A stretch of DNA of 64,000 nucleotides from Cerrena zonata (taxonomy: Eukaryota; Basidiomycota; Agaricomycetes; Polyporales; Cerrenaceae), in assembly GCA_038087015.1 (NCBI GenBank), contig JASBNA010000045.1:310001-374000 (forward strand). Direction: 5' to 3'. The position numbers and the translations under genes were made by a program. The first letter of the stretch is position 1, and each line of letters begins with the position of its first letter. The notes under the pieces were generated by a model. The model saw only the letters and a list, made by a program, of their open reading frames with translations, did no database searches and had not been told where the DNA came from. This document shows positions 20,358 to 31,058 of the stretch, piece after piece.

Positions 20358-21767
20358 TTAGTCTAAATCAAGGAAGGTTTCTCTTTTTTTCAATAGCTTT
20401 CTCTCTATATGCTCACCGTCTGGTCCAATTTCAAAACCAAGGATCAGTTCTGCAGAAGAAATTAAGAGGTCATGAACGGTAGAGTTGACTCCCGGGTAGT
20501 CAAGGTTAGATTCTCTAGAGCTAAACTTACAGCCGTCATGAGGCTTTTGGCCACTGAAAACCCTTTCCAACCAAGCGAAGCCGGATGGAATACCCTTGAA
20601 TATTTCTGTTATATGCCCACCCAAATCCAGATTTAATTCTAGGGATTTGATTCCCCGATCACACCAAGCCTTTGCAACTCGGGGGGAGTTTTCTGCATAA
20701 GGCACAATGGTATCATTATAACCATGAAATATCATAATAGGGACTTCTGGAAGAGTCGAGTTGCTATGGAGGGCAAGAGTACTATTATTAACTACGTCCT
20801 TCACGATTTTTTTTTCAAAGACTTTCCAACCATCCTTGACATATCTATAGGGCCCGGTGAAAAAGTTCTGGAAAGCATACGAGGTAATGGAATCAATCAT
20901 ACATTTCTTGAAGACCTTGCTGAATGACTCGTTTTTACCAGGCATGATTTGTTCATCAATTAAATCTCTCAAGTCATCATTTTCACTTACCAAACCTCCG
21001 AGAGCCGAAGCAGTCAAGCCGGCAAATAAGGTCCCTTCAACACCTACAGCAGTGGCTGTGACATTTGTTACGAATCCACCAAGCGCAGCGCCTATGAGAT
21101 GCTTCTTCAAGTCCTTAGCGTAGGTTGGCTGTAACTCAAGGGCATGTCCACTTGCTAAGCTCCCCCCAGAGTAACCAAACATACCAACCTGAGCATTTGG
21201 ATCGATGTTTGTCAAGTTCCCCGAGTTTAGCGCTGCTCTGATTGAGTCCAAAGTAGCATGTCCACTTTGGCGCCCAGCCGTGAACGAAGCCTTGCTACCT
21301 TCATAATCGGGAGAGACAACATACCAACCACGATCCAAAGCAATTTGGATCAATAACATTTCAGCTTGGGTTGTAACGGTAGACATTCTGGCACCATACA
21401 AGAAAGCATAAGATGGTGCACAATTGGGACTGCTGGAATCTTCAGCAGTTTGGTAGGCTAGTAAATTGGAAGAATTCCCATTATAAGGTTCAATAACCGT
21501 GGTGACAAACACATTAGGATTGTCGTGGGAATCAGTTGAACGAACTAGCAATTGCCACGAATTCTTGACATTTACCGGGAAGTATATACTTCTAATTTTG
21601 CTGGGAGTATTTCTAGTTTTCAAAATCGTACCGGGTTTGATTTTAGCAAGATCACCCGAGTAAGTATAAAAATCATCATCAGTGGGTAGCTTCACTCCCA
21701 CAGGACTAGAGAAGGCGACTTGTAATAAAGCGAAAAGAAAGAAAAGTGACTGGACTTGTATTTTCAT
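20358..21767 (-). CDS. Secreted lipase (Candida LIP family)
   Basis: 469 residues with an N-terminal signal peptide (MKIQVQSLFFLFALLQVAFS). It is an alpha/beta-hydrolase of the secretory triacylglycerol lipase family (LIP) typical of Candida yeasts, usually ~460-470 residues. The nucleophile motif is GYSGGS with Ser200. The other triad members are likely Asp352 (HGYNDTIVPY) and His385 (GGHITEIF). A lid region, cysteines and several N-glycosylation sequons are present. The start at 21767 is preceded on the coding strand by a TATAAATA box ending about 60 bp away. It would hydrolyse external lipids for carbon. Flanked on the 5' side by a gene desert with a second, similar promoter-like segment. 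Confidence 0.92.
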   Translation of the reverse strand: MKIQVQSLFFLFALLQVAFSSPVGVKLPTDDDFYTYSGDLAKIKPGTILKTRNTPSKIRSIYFPVNVKNSWQLLVRSTDSHDNPNVFVTTVIEPYNGNSSNLLAYQTAEDSSSPNCAPSYAFLYGARMSTVTTQAEMLLIQIALDRGWYVVSPDYEGSKASFTAGRQSGHATLDSIRAALNSGNLTNIDPNAQVGMFGYSGGSLASGHALELQPTYAKDLKKHLIGAALGGFVTNVTATAVGVEGTLFAGLTASALGGLVSENDDLRDLIDEQIMPGKNESFSKVFKKCMIDSITSYAFQNFFTGPYRYVKDGWKVFEKKIVKDVVNNSTLALHSNSTLPEVPIMIFHGYNDTIVPYAENSPRVAKAWCDRGIKSLELNLDLGGHITEIFKGIPSGFAWLERVFSGQKPHDGCKFSSRESNLDYPGVNSTVHDLLISSAELILGFEIGPDGEHIERKLLKKRETFLDLD

Positions 21768-21826
21768 GATATGGCAATGAGTGGCATCTCAATCTATCCA
21801 AAGCCATGATATCGTAAAAGGCAGAC

Positions 21827-21834
21827 TATTTATA
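21827..21834 (-). promoter_or_regulatory. TATA box of the lipase gene
   Basis: TATAAATA on the minus strand about 60 bp upstream of the lipase start codon. Confidence 0.6.
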
Positions 21835-22041
21835 CAGCAACGAACTCGGCTCAAGAGATTTACCTCCCAGTACGGGATGGCTCTCAATTCTCCATTCTCC
21901 AACTTCCTTACTTGGAGAATGAAATAGATCCACCACTGGAAACACTAGCCAACCTTCCAGATCATAATTACTTCAAGAGGAAAAGGACCTTATTTGTAAA
22001 ACTACATCAAAGTGTCCCAGAAGAGTGGAGATACCTACTCT

Positions 22042-22093
22042 TTTGTCCATGTTAACCTTTCTGGAAAAAGTTTGTCCAGGTTAACCTTTCTGG
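22042..22093 (+). repeat. 23-bp direct repeat, two copies
   Basis: Two copies differing at a single base (22042-22064 and 22071-22093), each containing GTTAACCTTTCTGG, separated by 6 bp. They are in the lipase upstream region and could be regulator sites. Confidence 0.75.
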
Positions 22094-22844
22094 TAATCTT
22101 TTATCCATACCTGTCTGGTAAACGCAGACACCTCGGTGTAAGCACAAAGAATAAACCTTGAATGCCAGTAACTGAGTACAAATAAGCTTTAGCCAACCTT
22201 CGTAGCTGCTGCTACCCCGAGCTTTGCGGTTTCCAATGGAACCATCACCTGCACTGAGAAAGTTTATTTATACATGCCACCAAATTCGGCTCACTGATCT
22301 CTGAAAAATCTACAAACAAGCAAATCCTCTAAACCACGCGCAATGCATTGAAGTATTTTATAATCAATGTTGTGCCACCAGGTAACCGCTCGTATTGGGT
22401 CGGTGATCTACTTCAGACAAGTCTTGTCGAACTCATAAACTAATACACCAAAAAGAAAAAAAAAAAAAGAGAAAACGAGTGCGGATATTTGCAGCATTTT
22501 TAGAACAATTGGATCGAATACCCAAAGAGGAAAGTCCTGGGCTCTCCTGACATTATTGTCATGCATTTAATTTAACGAAATGACAATGGAGAATATTGCT
22601 AAAGTGAGCTTTGTTGAGTCTCCATCACGACATCATGCTTCGTCACGAGTTTGAAAGCGAAATGTCTTTGTTTTGTGAAGACTGCAAAAGAAAAAGAGCT
22701 TTTGAGGATCCCCCTTCATGTCGTATACGAACTAGGGGAGATAAGTTGGTTGAGATGACGAGTTTGGTGGATATGGTAGCTTTCAAATAGGGAGCAAGTC
22801 ATTTTTGAAAGCTTGTCTGCTAGAATGGCGAATATACGCGGATG

Positions 22845-22928
22845 ATAAGGCGAATGAAGGCGAATTAAGGTTATGTACAATACAAGATAAGGCGAATGAA
22901 GACTAATTAGAGTTATATACAAGTCAAG
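22845..22928 (+). repeat. 42-bp imperfect tandem duplication
   Basis: Units 22845-22886 and 22887-22928 both begin ATAAGGCGAATGAAG and end in ACAAG/TCAAG, with several differences between them. It looks like an old local duplication. Confidence 0.75.
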
Positions 22929-23475
22929 ATGCCGACGGTTCTCCACATTTTATTAGTCTATCTTATCATTGGAAATGTATTCTATGTTTCACATGAATCA
23001 AGAAAAGTCAGCGGATTTCCTCAAAATGGTAACTTAATCATCTGTGGTGGAAGGTACTTGCATCTGGGGAGATTCACCAGTAGACTAAAATTCCTGCAAA
23101 CGCATCCTAAGCACAAAAAATACTGCGAAGATGTAAGAGTAATCTATATTCAGTTAAGCTGATTTATATGAGTCTAATTAAGAAAGTAATATGTACAGAA
23201 GAAGCGAAGATTTGAGTTGTTCAATAAATATGTAAGCATGTCATGGGCTCCGAGTGAAAAGCAGACTGCTTGTGATGTCAGGATTTAAAGGTTTGGATTG
23301 TGGTAATCCTAATTTTTTTTTAATAATAAGTCATAAACATGGAAAGTAAAAAAGGCAAAGGCCAAAAAAGCACGGATAAAGTCATGAAATATATATAAAA
23401 AGAGTATTGCAGTAGCAATACTCACTAAAATGCACTTGTGGAAGAACAAAAGGTTGTTAGTTCCGGCTCAGGAAT

Positions 23476-24600
23476 TTAAAAAGCTGATGAATCGATACCA
23501 TCAGGGAAGTAGGTATCGAATTTTTTCAAGGAAACTTGATACAATAGCAACATGATGGAACTCTGTATACCAGTCCAAATGAAACGAGGACCGACTCCGG
23601 AAAACATTCCTAAGATACCTTCATTTTTGTAAATGGAACCTAGGGCTTTGATGGTGGAGGATTTATTTAGTAAATTGGTGATGAAATTCGTGGTTGCTTT
23701 CACCTTTTGAGTTTTTGGTATACTACTATTGCCAGCAGAAGAGTCTACAGTAGCAGTTTGAATACGAGTTTTGATCACATCCAAAGGAGTTGTTAAAGTC
23801 CCGGCAACACCACCAGCAGCGGCCCCAACAAACAATTCCAAGGGAATAGCCAAGTCACTCGATTGATTATAATAAATCGCCAATTGTCTAAAACGTTCAT
23901 AAAAGGCAAATTGAAGTGCACTAAACGGTAAATCTCTAAAGAGGGTTTCTTTATACCCAAACGCAAATGTAGAAGTACCTTCAGTTTTGAATATCGTGGT
24001 GATTGCATTTCCTAAACCTTTATAATTATAACCACATCCTTTAGTATAAGGGTTATTATACTTACCTTGTAATTGTAATCTTGTTTTCAAAACTTCAGAA
24101 GGAACATAGAATATACTAGATGCCATATCACCTAATACCCCTGCAATAAAGTACGACACAGTTTCATTCATATTATAATCATTAATAAATCTTCTCTTAG
24201 TATATTCATAAGTACCAAAAAATGCCGCTGTAGAAGGTAAAGACCCAAGAATAGCAGGTGTACAACCTCCATAGAGACCTCGGAAAAATCCTTCTTCCTT
24301 AAAAATGGTGAGGTACGCTGGAATCATATTCTTATACTTTGGATTGAACAGCAATCCTTGTTGTCGAGTCTTGACCGTATCTAATGAATGCATTGAAGAG
24401 TCTCCAACAACTCCTCCTAGCCCACCGGCTAGCATACAATTGATTATCGGAGATACTTTTTGCGATATGGTTTCATTTTCAGGGGACTTTATTGGATCAG
24501 AAGGTGATGATGGTGATGATGGTGCCGAAGCCTGGCCCTGGTGATCATTGCGGGGCGAAAAGCTAAACGGTATAGTCTGGGTTGTATAAGATTGTGTCAT
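23476..24600 (-). CDS. MME1: Mitochondrial carrier (Mme1-like)
   Basis: 374 residues, a three-repeat mitochondrial carrier of the inner membrane. The carrier signatures are HSLDTVKTR, VPSEVLKTR and TPLDVIKTR, each followed by the helix that starts the matrix loop. The N-terminal extension (~50 residues, Ser/Pro-rich) and the segment GGLGGVVGDSSMHSLDTVK match yeast YMR166C/Mme1 (368 residues), reported as a magnesium exporter, better than the shorter SAM carrier Pet8. The substrate is inferred from family only. It is transcribed divergently from QRI7. Confidence 0.82.
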   Translation of the reverse strand: MTQSYTTQTIPFSFSPRNDHQGQASAPSSPSSPSDPIKSPENETISQKVSPIINCMLAGGLGGVVGDSSMHSLDTVKTRQQGLLFNPKYKNMIPAYLTIFKEEGFFRGLYGGCTPAILGSLPSTAAFFGTYEYTKRRFINDYNMNETVSYFIAGVLGDMASSIFYVPSEVLKTRLQLQGKYNNPYTKGCGYNYKGLGNAITTIFKTEGTSTFAFGYKETLFRDLPFSALQFAFYERFRQLAIYYNQSSDLAIPLELFVGAAAGGVAGTLTTPLDVIKTRIQTATVDSSAGNSSIPKTQKVKATTNFITNLLNKSSTIKALGSIYKNEGILGMFSGVGPRFIWTGIQSSIMLLLYQVSLKKFDTYFPDGIDSSAF

Positions 24601-25272
24601 AATGCAGGAGTTAAGTAATGAATATATAACTGAAAAAATATGTCTAGAAGGAATGAATTATGCTAATATTAGCCTAAATGAATGAAAATTCGTGTTCTAT
24701 AGCAGATAAAGTAGATCTCATCAAACTCAAGTGCTCGATTTACCAGGGGTTGCAGTTCTATGAGTTTAAGCTTATCTTTATTTCCCTGGTTCAACTAAAG
24801 GCAAAGACCTTGAAATCTTAATATTTCTTGGATTATTCTTTCGTTTTACGAAAACTTAAAGATGCTGAGAAGAAACTTTACTGATTCTAATGAACCTCAA
24901 TGTTATAGATGGCGCTATCCAAGCAGGTTTGAGATTCAACCGTTAACAAATTAGCTGAAATCCTGAAAATTTTTTTTTTCTAAAGTAGTTTTTTTCGTGC
25001 TAAAATGTTATTTGATGAATTATCAAAACAGTAACTAATGTGCAGTATTCTCAGAAGCGAAGACCTTTAAATTTTAAAGTAATGGCTACAAGTGACTTAT
25101 ATCTGAATTAAGGTTCTTATAAAGTCAATAAGATTGTTTGAATGCGTGGTGCCTGATAGCCTGTCGGATAAAATTTTAAGAGTTTCGTTTGAAATCCCGT
25201 TTTCCACAAATATAAAGTCAATTTTCCAACAACCAATATCAGACAAAGTATTATTCAGCATAGCATGATATA
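24601..25272. other. Divergent promoter MME1/QRI7
   Basis: AT-rich 670-bp spacer between two divergent genes for mitochondrial proteins, with a T-run at 24970-24980. No gene seen and no CACGTG box. Confidence 0.45.
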
Positions 25273-26575
25273 ATGTGGAAGTACGCATCAAAATTACATA
25301 GTCGCCGTTTGGGTGGTCCTTTGGTTCGCCATTATAGGGTTCTTGCGATTGAATCATCTTGCGACGATTCATGTGTGGCCTTGCTTGACAAATATCTGGC
25401 CTGTGATCCACCAGAAATAATTGGCCAATCCAAAAGCACTCTTAACTCAGCAAAAGAGGGTGGCATCATACCCACGGCTGCCCATGAATTCCATCAGATG
25501 GCATTGGCGGACTTGGTTCAAGGATTTTGCGCTGAACATAACTTGAATTCCCATAGTCCTCCAGATTTAATCTGCTGTACTAGAGGACCAGGTATGGTGG
25601 GTTCTCTTAGTGCAGGTATTCAAACGGCCAAGGGGCTATCCATTGCCTGGAACAGGCCATTGATTGGAGTCCATCACATGCTTGGTCATGTTCTAACGGC
25701 GATTTTGCCAAAGACAAAGCCAACCTGATCTAGCTCCACCAAGATATCCTTATTTGAGTCTATTGTGTAGTGGAGGTCACACCATGCTTGTCTTACTGAA
25801 ATCCATAACCGATCATAAGATTCTCATTAATACCTTCGGACATAGCGGCTGGAGATTCGATAGATAAGTGTGCCCGTGTGTTGGGAATAGAAGGTAACAT
25901 GAGAGGGAAGGAACTCGAGACATATGTTGCAAATATTCCAGAAGATCTCAAGGCTAAATTCTCTAGAATAAATACTAGTTCTGCTGATAATGAGTTTAAG
26001 CTACAAATGAGATTACCTTTGAAAGGCCCCAGTCACTTAAAAGTTCCTGACGTAGGTTGAATTTGTATTCTCCCAGTTTCAAAGTACTCTTCAACGATTC
26101 AAAGAGGTTAATTTTCCTGATCAGAATATTGATGAAGTCACAAAACAGTTTGTTGCATACAAGATACAAGAGACTATATTTGATCATCTCATTGATCGGA
26201 TCAATATTGCCTTCTTTCAAGCATGGCTTATCGAAAAATGGTGATGGTGAACTAGCAGGGGTCAGAGACTTTATCTGCTCTGGTGGTGTTGCTGCAAACC
26301 AAACTTTAAGGAAAAAATTATCCGAAAATTTAACGTATGACACCAATCTTCAGTTATCTCCAGATGACATGGTATTTCATTTTCCTGACATAGCATTGTG
26401 CACCGATAATGCTGTGATGATAGGAACTGCAGGGATCGAGATATTAGAAAACTTGAAAGTGAAGTCAGATCTAAAATTTTTACCTATTAGAAGATGGCCA
26501 ATGAACGAACTTCTCGACGTCGATGGCTGGGTTGGTGTATCAGATGCAGAGTTCCATGAGATCAGAAAATTTTAG
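25273..26575 (+). CDS. QRI7: Mitochondrial tRNA t6A enzyme Qri7, four frame breaks
   Basis: Homologue of Qri7/OSGEPL1, the mitochondrial member of the Kae1/TsaD family that makes threonylcarbamoyl-adenosine 37 in tRNA. Start ATG at 25273, then YRVLAIESSCDDSC, IIPTAAHEFHQ and the metal site GVHHMLGH. The protein then needs four single-base +1 shifts: near 25724-25727, 25832-25836, 26056-26059 and 26239-26243. The shifted frames carry conserved blocks (RYPYLSLLCSGGHTMLVLL; SDIAAGDSIDKCARVLG; FVFSQFQS; VRDFICSGGVAANQ; CTDNAVMIGTAGIEI; the end RRWPMNELLDVDGW). Homology across every break is strong and there is no in-frame nonsense within segments, so this is either sequence error, very recent decay or recoding. 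As given, the first frame stops after 151 codons. Confidence 0.88.
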
Positions 26576-26672
26576 GTTCGTGTACATATTCGTGTAAATA
26601 GGTTGTATAATGATATAAATGAATTTGAAAAAATTAAAAATACATAGAAAAAGAAGTAAAGAATATAAAATG

Positions 26673-27876
26673 CTAAAGAAACGACCGAGTGAAAATAAAA
26701 TAATCAAATGCTTTGGGTGTCACTCTCGTCGTCATCACTCCTCTTTCAAGAATCTGGGAAGATCCATTATGAAGCTCTTCATCTTCATCCGATTGCTCAA
26801 AATTAGCTTCGTCATCACTGGGGATTTCATCTGCCTCGATGTCCCGGTGCCCCAAAAAGCATTCGGTAATATCGAATGTACGAATCAAGCCTTCCCAAGT
26901 CTGGTAGTCAAATGTAGCTATATGATGTGTCTTATTTTTGGATGAGGTGCTTGCTTCTTCTGCTTCACGGACGCTACAAATCTTAATCATCGGTATCCCA
27001 TCTTTATTCTTCGTGAGCTTGACTTTCCCATCTCTTATGAGGAAACTCGTGAAGAAAAGGTTTTCCACTGATTGGGAAAATGACCTTGGATCAATGAAAA
27101 ACTTGAAAAAATTATACTCTTCGCCCCTCGACTTTTCATTGAATGTTCTATAAACCAGGCGAACCATATCTGAAGTACTTTTTTCTGTGTCAACATTCAA
27201 GTCACTTGCCTGAACCAGTCTAGCAGTAGTGAGAGGCCCCTTTCCGGTATCATCGATATTCTTTTGTCTTACAACCGGTCTTTTCCTTTCAGTTGCCAAT
27301 GGTCCCATTCAAGAAGTCAATTGAAACAGGACGATTACTTTGGGAAAAGTATAATGAACCCAATTTCATCCAATTATAGGAATTAAATATATCTGCCTGT
27401 CCGGTAACAGGTGTTTCCACTTCTTCGTCCTCTTCGTTCATGTAATTCTGCATATCTGTTCCACTAACTTCTTCAGGATTCATATATACCTTCAAGCATT
27501 TGAGAAATTCCTTTTCATTCAAAGAAATACCGACGTCCCCAAACTTAATATTCTTAGCATTGATAGCAGCGAGCTTGGAGGAATCGTGTAGTGCCTCGGC
27601 ATCCATAAGTTGAACTCTAGTATCTCTATTCTTCTCTAATTGCACCATATTATAAATACTCTCCAATTGATTCAACTGCTCTAGGATCAACTCAGTAGCC
27701 TCACCCTTCTCGGCCATACTATTACCAGACTGAAGCTTATTTCTAAGCCGTTCATATTTACTAGAAAATTGATTTCTTGTAGTCTTCAGGATCCGTGATT
27801 TGGTACGTTGAGTTCTCTCTTCGCTAGAGTACTGCGGACTATCTTCAGAAGATGTGTTTTGATTTGGGAATGCCAT
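26673..27876 (-). CDS. NSE4: Smc5/6 kleisin Nse4, one frame break
   Basis: The two minus-strand frames, 27876-27289 and 27308-26673, together encode a ~400-residue Nse4, the kleisin of the Smc5/6 DNA-repair complex. The N-terminal part has the helical Smc5-binding segment (SKYERLRNKLQSGN, LEQLNQLESIYNMVQL). The C-terminal winged helix includes FNEKSRGEEYNFFKFFIDPR and SVENLFFTSFLIRDG. A +1 shift near 27304-27306 (GGG where GG is needed) joins IDFLNG to PLATERKRPVV and restores the family G-P-L motif. A 227-bp spacer separates it from the divergent MLH1, another DNA-repair gene. Confidence 0.85.
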
Positions 27877-28103
27877 TTCGAATGCAACGTCCGGAGGTGG
27901 CGAAAATAATCAATAAAAGAATCAACGAAAGATCAGTAAAGCATCAAAAGATAGATAAAGCATCAAAACATTGAAATAACATGAGAAACTAACTCACTCA
28001 CACGTCCGTCGCAAAAAAAAAAAAAGAGAAGCCAAAAATCCATGTAGCGCGTCCTCTTGATCTCTTGGTAGACCTGTTAGCATTATACTATAGCAGTGAC
28101 GCC

Positions 28104-30404
28104 ATGGTGGATCTAAATGAGTCTGGCGAAGGAGCGCAGATCAAGGCATTGGACTTGTCTGTGGTGAATAAAATTGCTGCCGGAGAGATCATTATTCAAC
28201 CTGCCAATGCTTTAAAAGAATTACTTGAGAATTCGATTGATGCTAAATCCACGATGATTGATATACAGGTCAAAGATGGGGGCCTAAAGCTACTTCACAT
28301 AACGGATAATGGTAAAGGTATTCATAAAGATGATCTACATCTTCTTTGTGAGCGATTTGCAACATCTAAGCTTTCGAAGTTTGAAGACTTGGAAAGCATT
28401 GCAACATATGGGTTCAGGGGCGAAGCATTGGCAAGTATATCACATATTTCCCGATTATCTGTTGTTACCAAGACAGCTACATCTCCTTTAGCATACAAAG
28501 CATTTTATTCCAATGGAAAACTAGCAACGTCTAGTTTTAAAGCTGGCTCTGATAAAAGCGTGGAGCCTAAGCCAATTGCTGGGAAAGATGGGACTCAAAT
28601 AATTGTGGAAAATCTATTTTATAATGTGCCATCGAGGCTTAAAGCTTTTAGGTCTAAGAATGATGAGTTCGCTAAGATCCTAGATGTCATAGGAAGATAT
28701 GCTGTTCATGCGGGCGGTGTAGGGTTTAGTTGTAAGAAGTTTGGTGAATCTCACCAAATTCTCTCTACTAGGCCTCAGTTAAACTTGAAGGAGAGAATAA
28801 GGGTTGTGTTTGGCACAGCTGTTGCAAACGAGCTAATCGACGTGATACTTGATGGTGATGAAAAAGATGAAGATGCCGAAAAAAGTTATAAGGACGAATA
28901 TGGTCTTATAAAAGTTTCCGGCGCAGTGACCAACTCTAATTTCAATAATAAGAAAAGAATTCAACCAGTATTTTTCATTAACCATAGGTTAGTGTCTTGT
29001 GACCCTTTGAAGAGAGCATTATCTTCCATCTATCAGTTTTTCTTACCTAAAGGGAACCAACCGTTTATATATTTGAGTTTGGAAATAAGTCCTCAAAATC
29101 TTGATGTTAATGTTCATCCAACCAAACGGGAAGTTAGATTTTTGAATGAAGAAGAAATAATAGATATAATATGTGTTAAAGTTCATAAAGTTTTATCAAA
29201 TATTGACAGCTCAAGAAAGTTTAAAGCTCAAGGGGTACTTTTTGATCAATCTGACTCTAAAAGACTGATTGATGAGTCTATAAGCTTACAAGCAACAAAG
29301 AAATACCGTCAAGAGAATAAATTAGTTCGGGTGGATGCTCTGCAAGCCAAATTGAATCAATATCTTCTGAATCAGAGTGAAAATAACTATCAGAAGCAAA
29401 TGACAGAAGAATTTACGAAATCAAAATGGAAGCAAGATTATACATCGGAAAAAGCTAATCAATCCGAAAAGTCAGAAATTTCCAACGACAACCCCAATGG
29501 ATTGTTTATTGACGACCAGGAGACACCGGAAAAACAAGCTCGTGATAGTCGTATACTGGGATCTGAAGAAAGTTCTAATTCGGTAAAATCTGTGGCCGAG
29601 ATAGAATATCAAGTCACCGACAAGGAAAGGGTCGTGGTTAATTTTGGCAGTATTTTGGATCTTAAAGAAGAAGTAAAGTCCCAGTTACACCGACCATTAA
29701 CAAATATTTTCAACAACTCAGTGTATGTCGGAATCGTGGACGAAACTAAACGACTCTGCTGCTTTCAGTACGATGTCAAGCTCTTCCTCTGCGATTATGC
29801 AGCAGTGCTTAATGAGTTCTACTATCAGATGGCATTGTCAGAGTTTATGAACTACGGGGTCTACCAGTTGACTGAACCTGTTCTAATTGAAGATATTTTG
29901 GGTCCGATTTACAAGCATCATGGTGATTTGGTTCCAATACAGAATATCAAGGAGAAATTTATCGAAATGAGAGAGATGTTTAAAGAGTATTTTGAAATTG
30001 GACTTGAGATAAACGAAGATGATCAACTCATACTTGTGTCTCTACCGTTGATCATGCGAGATATAATCCCCAGCTTGAGTAAACTACCCTTTTTCATTTA
30101 TCGTTTAGGAAGCAGTGAAAACATCAATTTCCAAGATGAAAAACTGACATTTCAATCAATTCTAAAAGAAATTGCCCTACTCTACATTCCTGAAAGCATT
30201 TCGTCTGATGACGACAATTTTGAAACCAATGCAAATGAACTGAAAAGCTTAAACAATAATAAACGAGACCAATTGAATAATCAACTAGAACATCTTGTGT
30301 TTCCCATGATCAAACGTCGGTTCTTAGCAACCAAAAATCTCCTTCGTGATGTTGTGCAGATTGCAGACCTCCCCGGTCTATACAGAGTTTTCGAAAGGTG
30401 TTAG
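28104..30404 (+). CDS. MLH1: DNA mismatch repair protein Mlh1
   Basis: 766 residues from the ATG at 28104 (an upstream TTG is in frame but is not a start). This is the MutL-family GHKL ATPase that pairs with Pms1, Mlh2 or Mlh3. The N-terminal ATPase has LKELLENSIDAKS, DNGKGI, ATSKL and GFRGEALASISH, then NVHPTKREVRFL closes the transducer domain. A charged linker covers about residues 390-510. The C-terminal domain ends in FERC, the conserved Mlh1 terminus that contributes to the Pms1 endonuclease site. The length is near the yeast Mlh1 length (769) and no frame defects are seen. Confidence 0.96.
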   Translation: MVDLNESGEGAQIKALDLSVVNKIAAGEIIIQPANALKELLENSIDAKSTMIDIQVKDGGLKLLHITDNGKGIHKDDLHLLCERFATSKLSKFEDLESIATYGFRGEALASISHISRLSVVTKTATSPLAYKAFYSNGKLATSSFKAGSDKSVEPKPIAGKDGTQIIVENLFYNVPSRLKAFRSKNDEFAKILDVIGRYAVHAGGVGFSCKKFGESHQILSTRPQLNLKERIRVVFGTAVANELIDVILDGDEKDEDAEKSYKDEYGLIKVSGAVTNSNFNNKKRIQPVFFINHRLVSCDPLKRALSSIYQFFLPKGNQPFIYLSLEISPQNLDVNVHPTKREVRFLNEEEIIDIICVKVHKVLSNIDSSRKFKAQGVLFDQSDSKRLIDESISLQATKKYRQENKLVRVDALQAKLNQYLLNQSENNYQKQMTEEFTKSKWKQDYTSEKANQSEKSEISNDNPNGLFIDDQETPEKQARDSRILGSEESSNSVKSVAEIEYQVTDKERVVVNFGSILDLKEEVKSQLHRPLTNIFNNSVYVGIVDETKRLCCFQYDVKLFLCDYAAVLNEFYYQMALSEFMNYGVYQLTEPVLIEDILGPIYKHHGDLVPIQNIKEKFIEMREMFKEYFEIGLEINEDDQLILVSLPLIMRDIIPSLSKLPFFIYRLGSSENINFQDEKLTFQSILKEIALLYIPESISSDDDNFETNANELKSLNNNKRDQLNNQLEHLVFPMIKRRFLATKNLLRDVVQIADLPGLYRVFERC

Positions 30405-31058
30405 CCACATATATACGTCTAATGATTCTTTTTATGTTGAATAAATGCAAAACCTTATGTCCAACTGTCAAAGACTGATTTTTTCACACGCGTTCATAAT
30501 ATACCTTATACCGTGGAAGTCATTCATCGTATTCCTCCAAAAAATAGATTTAAAATTCCCTGTAGACAGAACCCTTTGAAGCTCCACTTGTACTAACCGA
30601 CATCCAACAAGGGAAATTTTGTCCATTTTCACGAAATCTCCAGTTGTAGTAACCACTTTGTAGAAGATTTTCGTTTGTCCTGCGTTTTGGGTTTTGGTTC
30701 GCTCGATAAAAACTCAGAAATTTTTACCAAAGAAGTAGAATTTTGTTGAGGTAAACAATAAAGAAGACAGAATTGAGTGTCCAAGTAGTTGAAACCCACT
30801 TCTTTTCATTGCAATCGACCAGGTCAGATCTTCTTGAAGCCACTACATAGGCCTTACCAAGCTTTACACGTTCAATTCGACTTATAAAGGTACAGTTGAC
30901 ACTATATATTTGCTGATTGAAGTAATCTTACGTTTGTCGAAATTAAAGTCTTCGTGTTCATCCAGAGTATTTCAGAAGAGAATAATTTGAAGAGTTTACG
31001 TCTTATTTCCACGGTTAAAGTATTAAGTGAATAGTTGGAAGATTTGCCTTTGATTAAG
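30405..31058. other. Intergenic before YPP1
   Basis: About 650 bp with the MLH1 3' flank and the YPP1 promoter. The short minus-strand frame 30468-30656 has no features. No other element recognised. Confidence 0.4.

Larger units (their letters stand above)
21768..23475. other. 1.7-kb gene desert upstream of lipase
   Basis: No convincing gene. The two short frames seen (22716-22946, 22929-23162) lack features. Present are the lipase TATA box (21827-21834, minus strand), a second TATAAATA in similar context at 22265-22272, two 23-bp repeats at 22042-22064 and 22071-22093, an A-run at 22450-22470 and a 42-bp tandem duplication at 22845-22928. Confidence 0.6.

Noticed and set aside
22716..23162. 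Short frames in the gene desert before the lipase
   Set aside because: They run over a tandem duplication and have no protein-like features.
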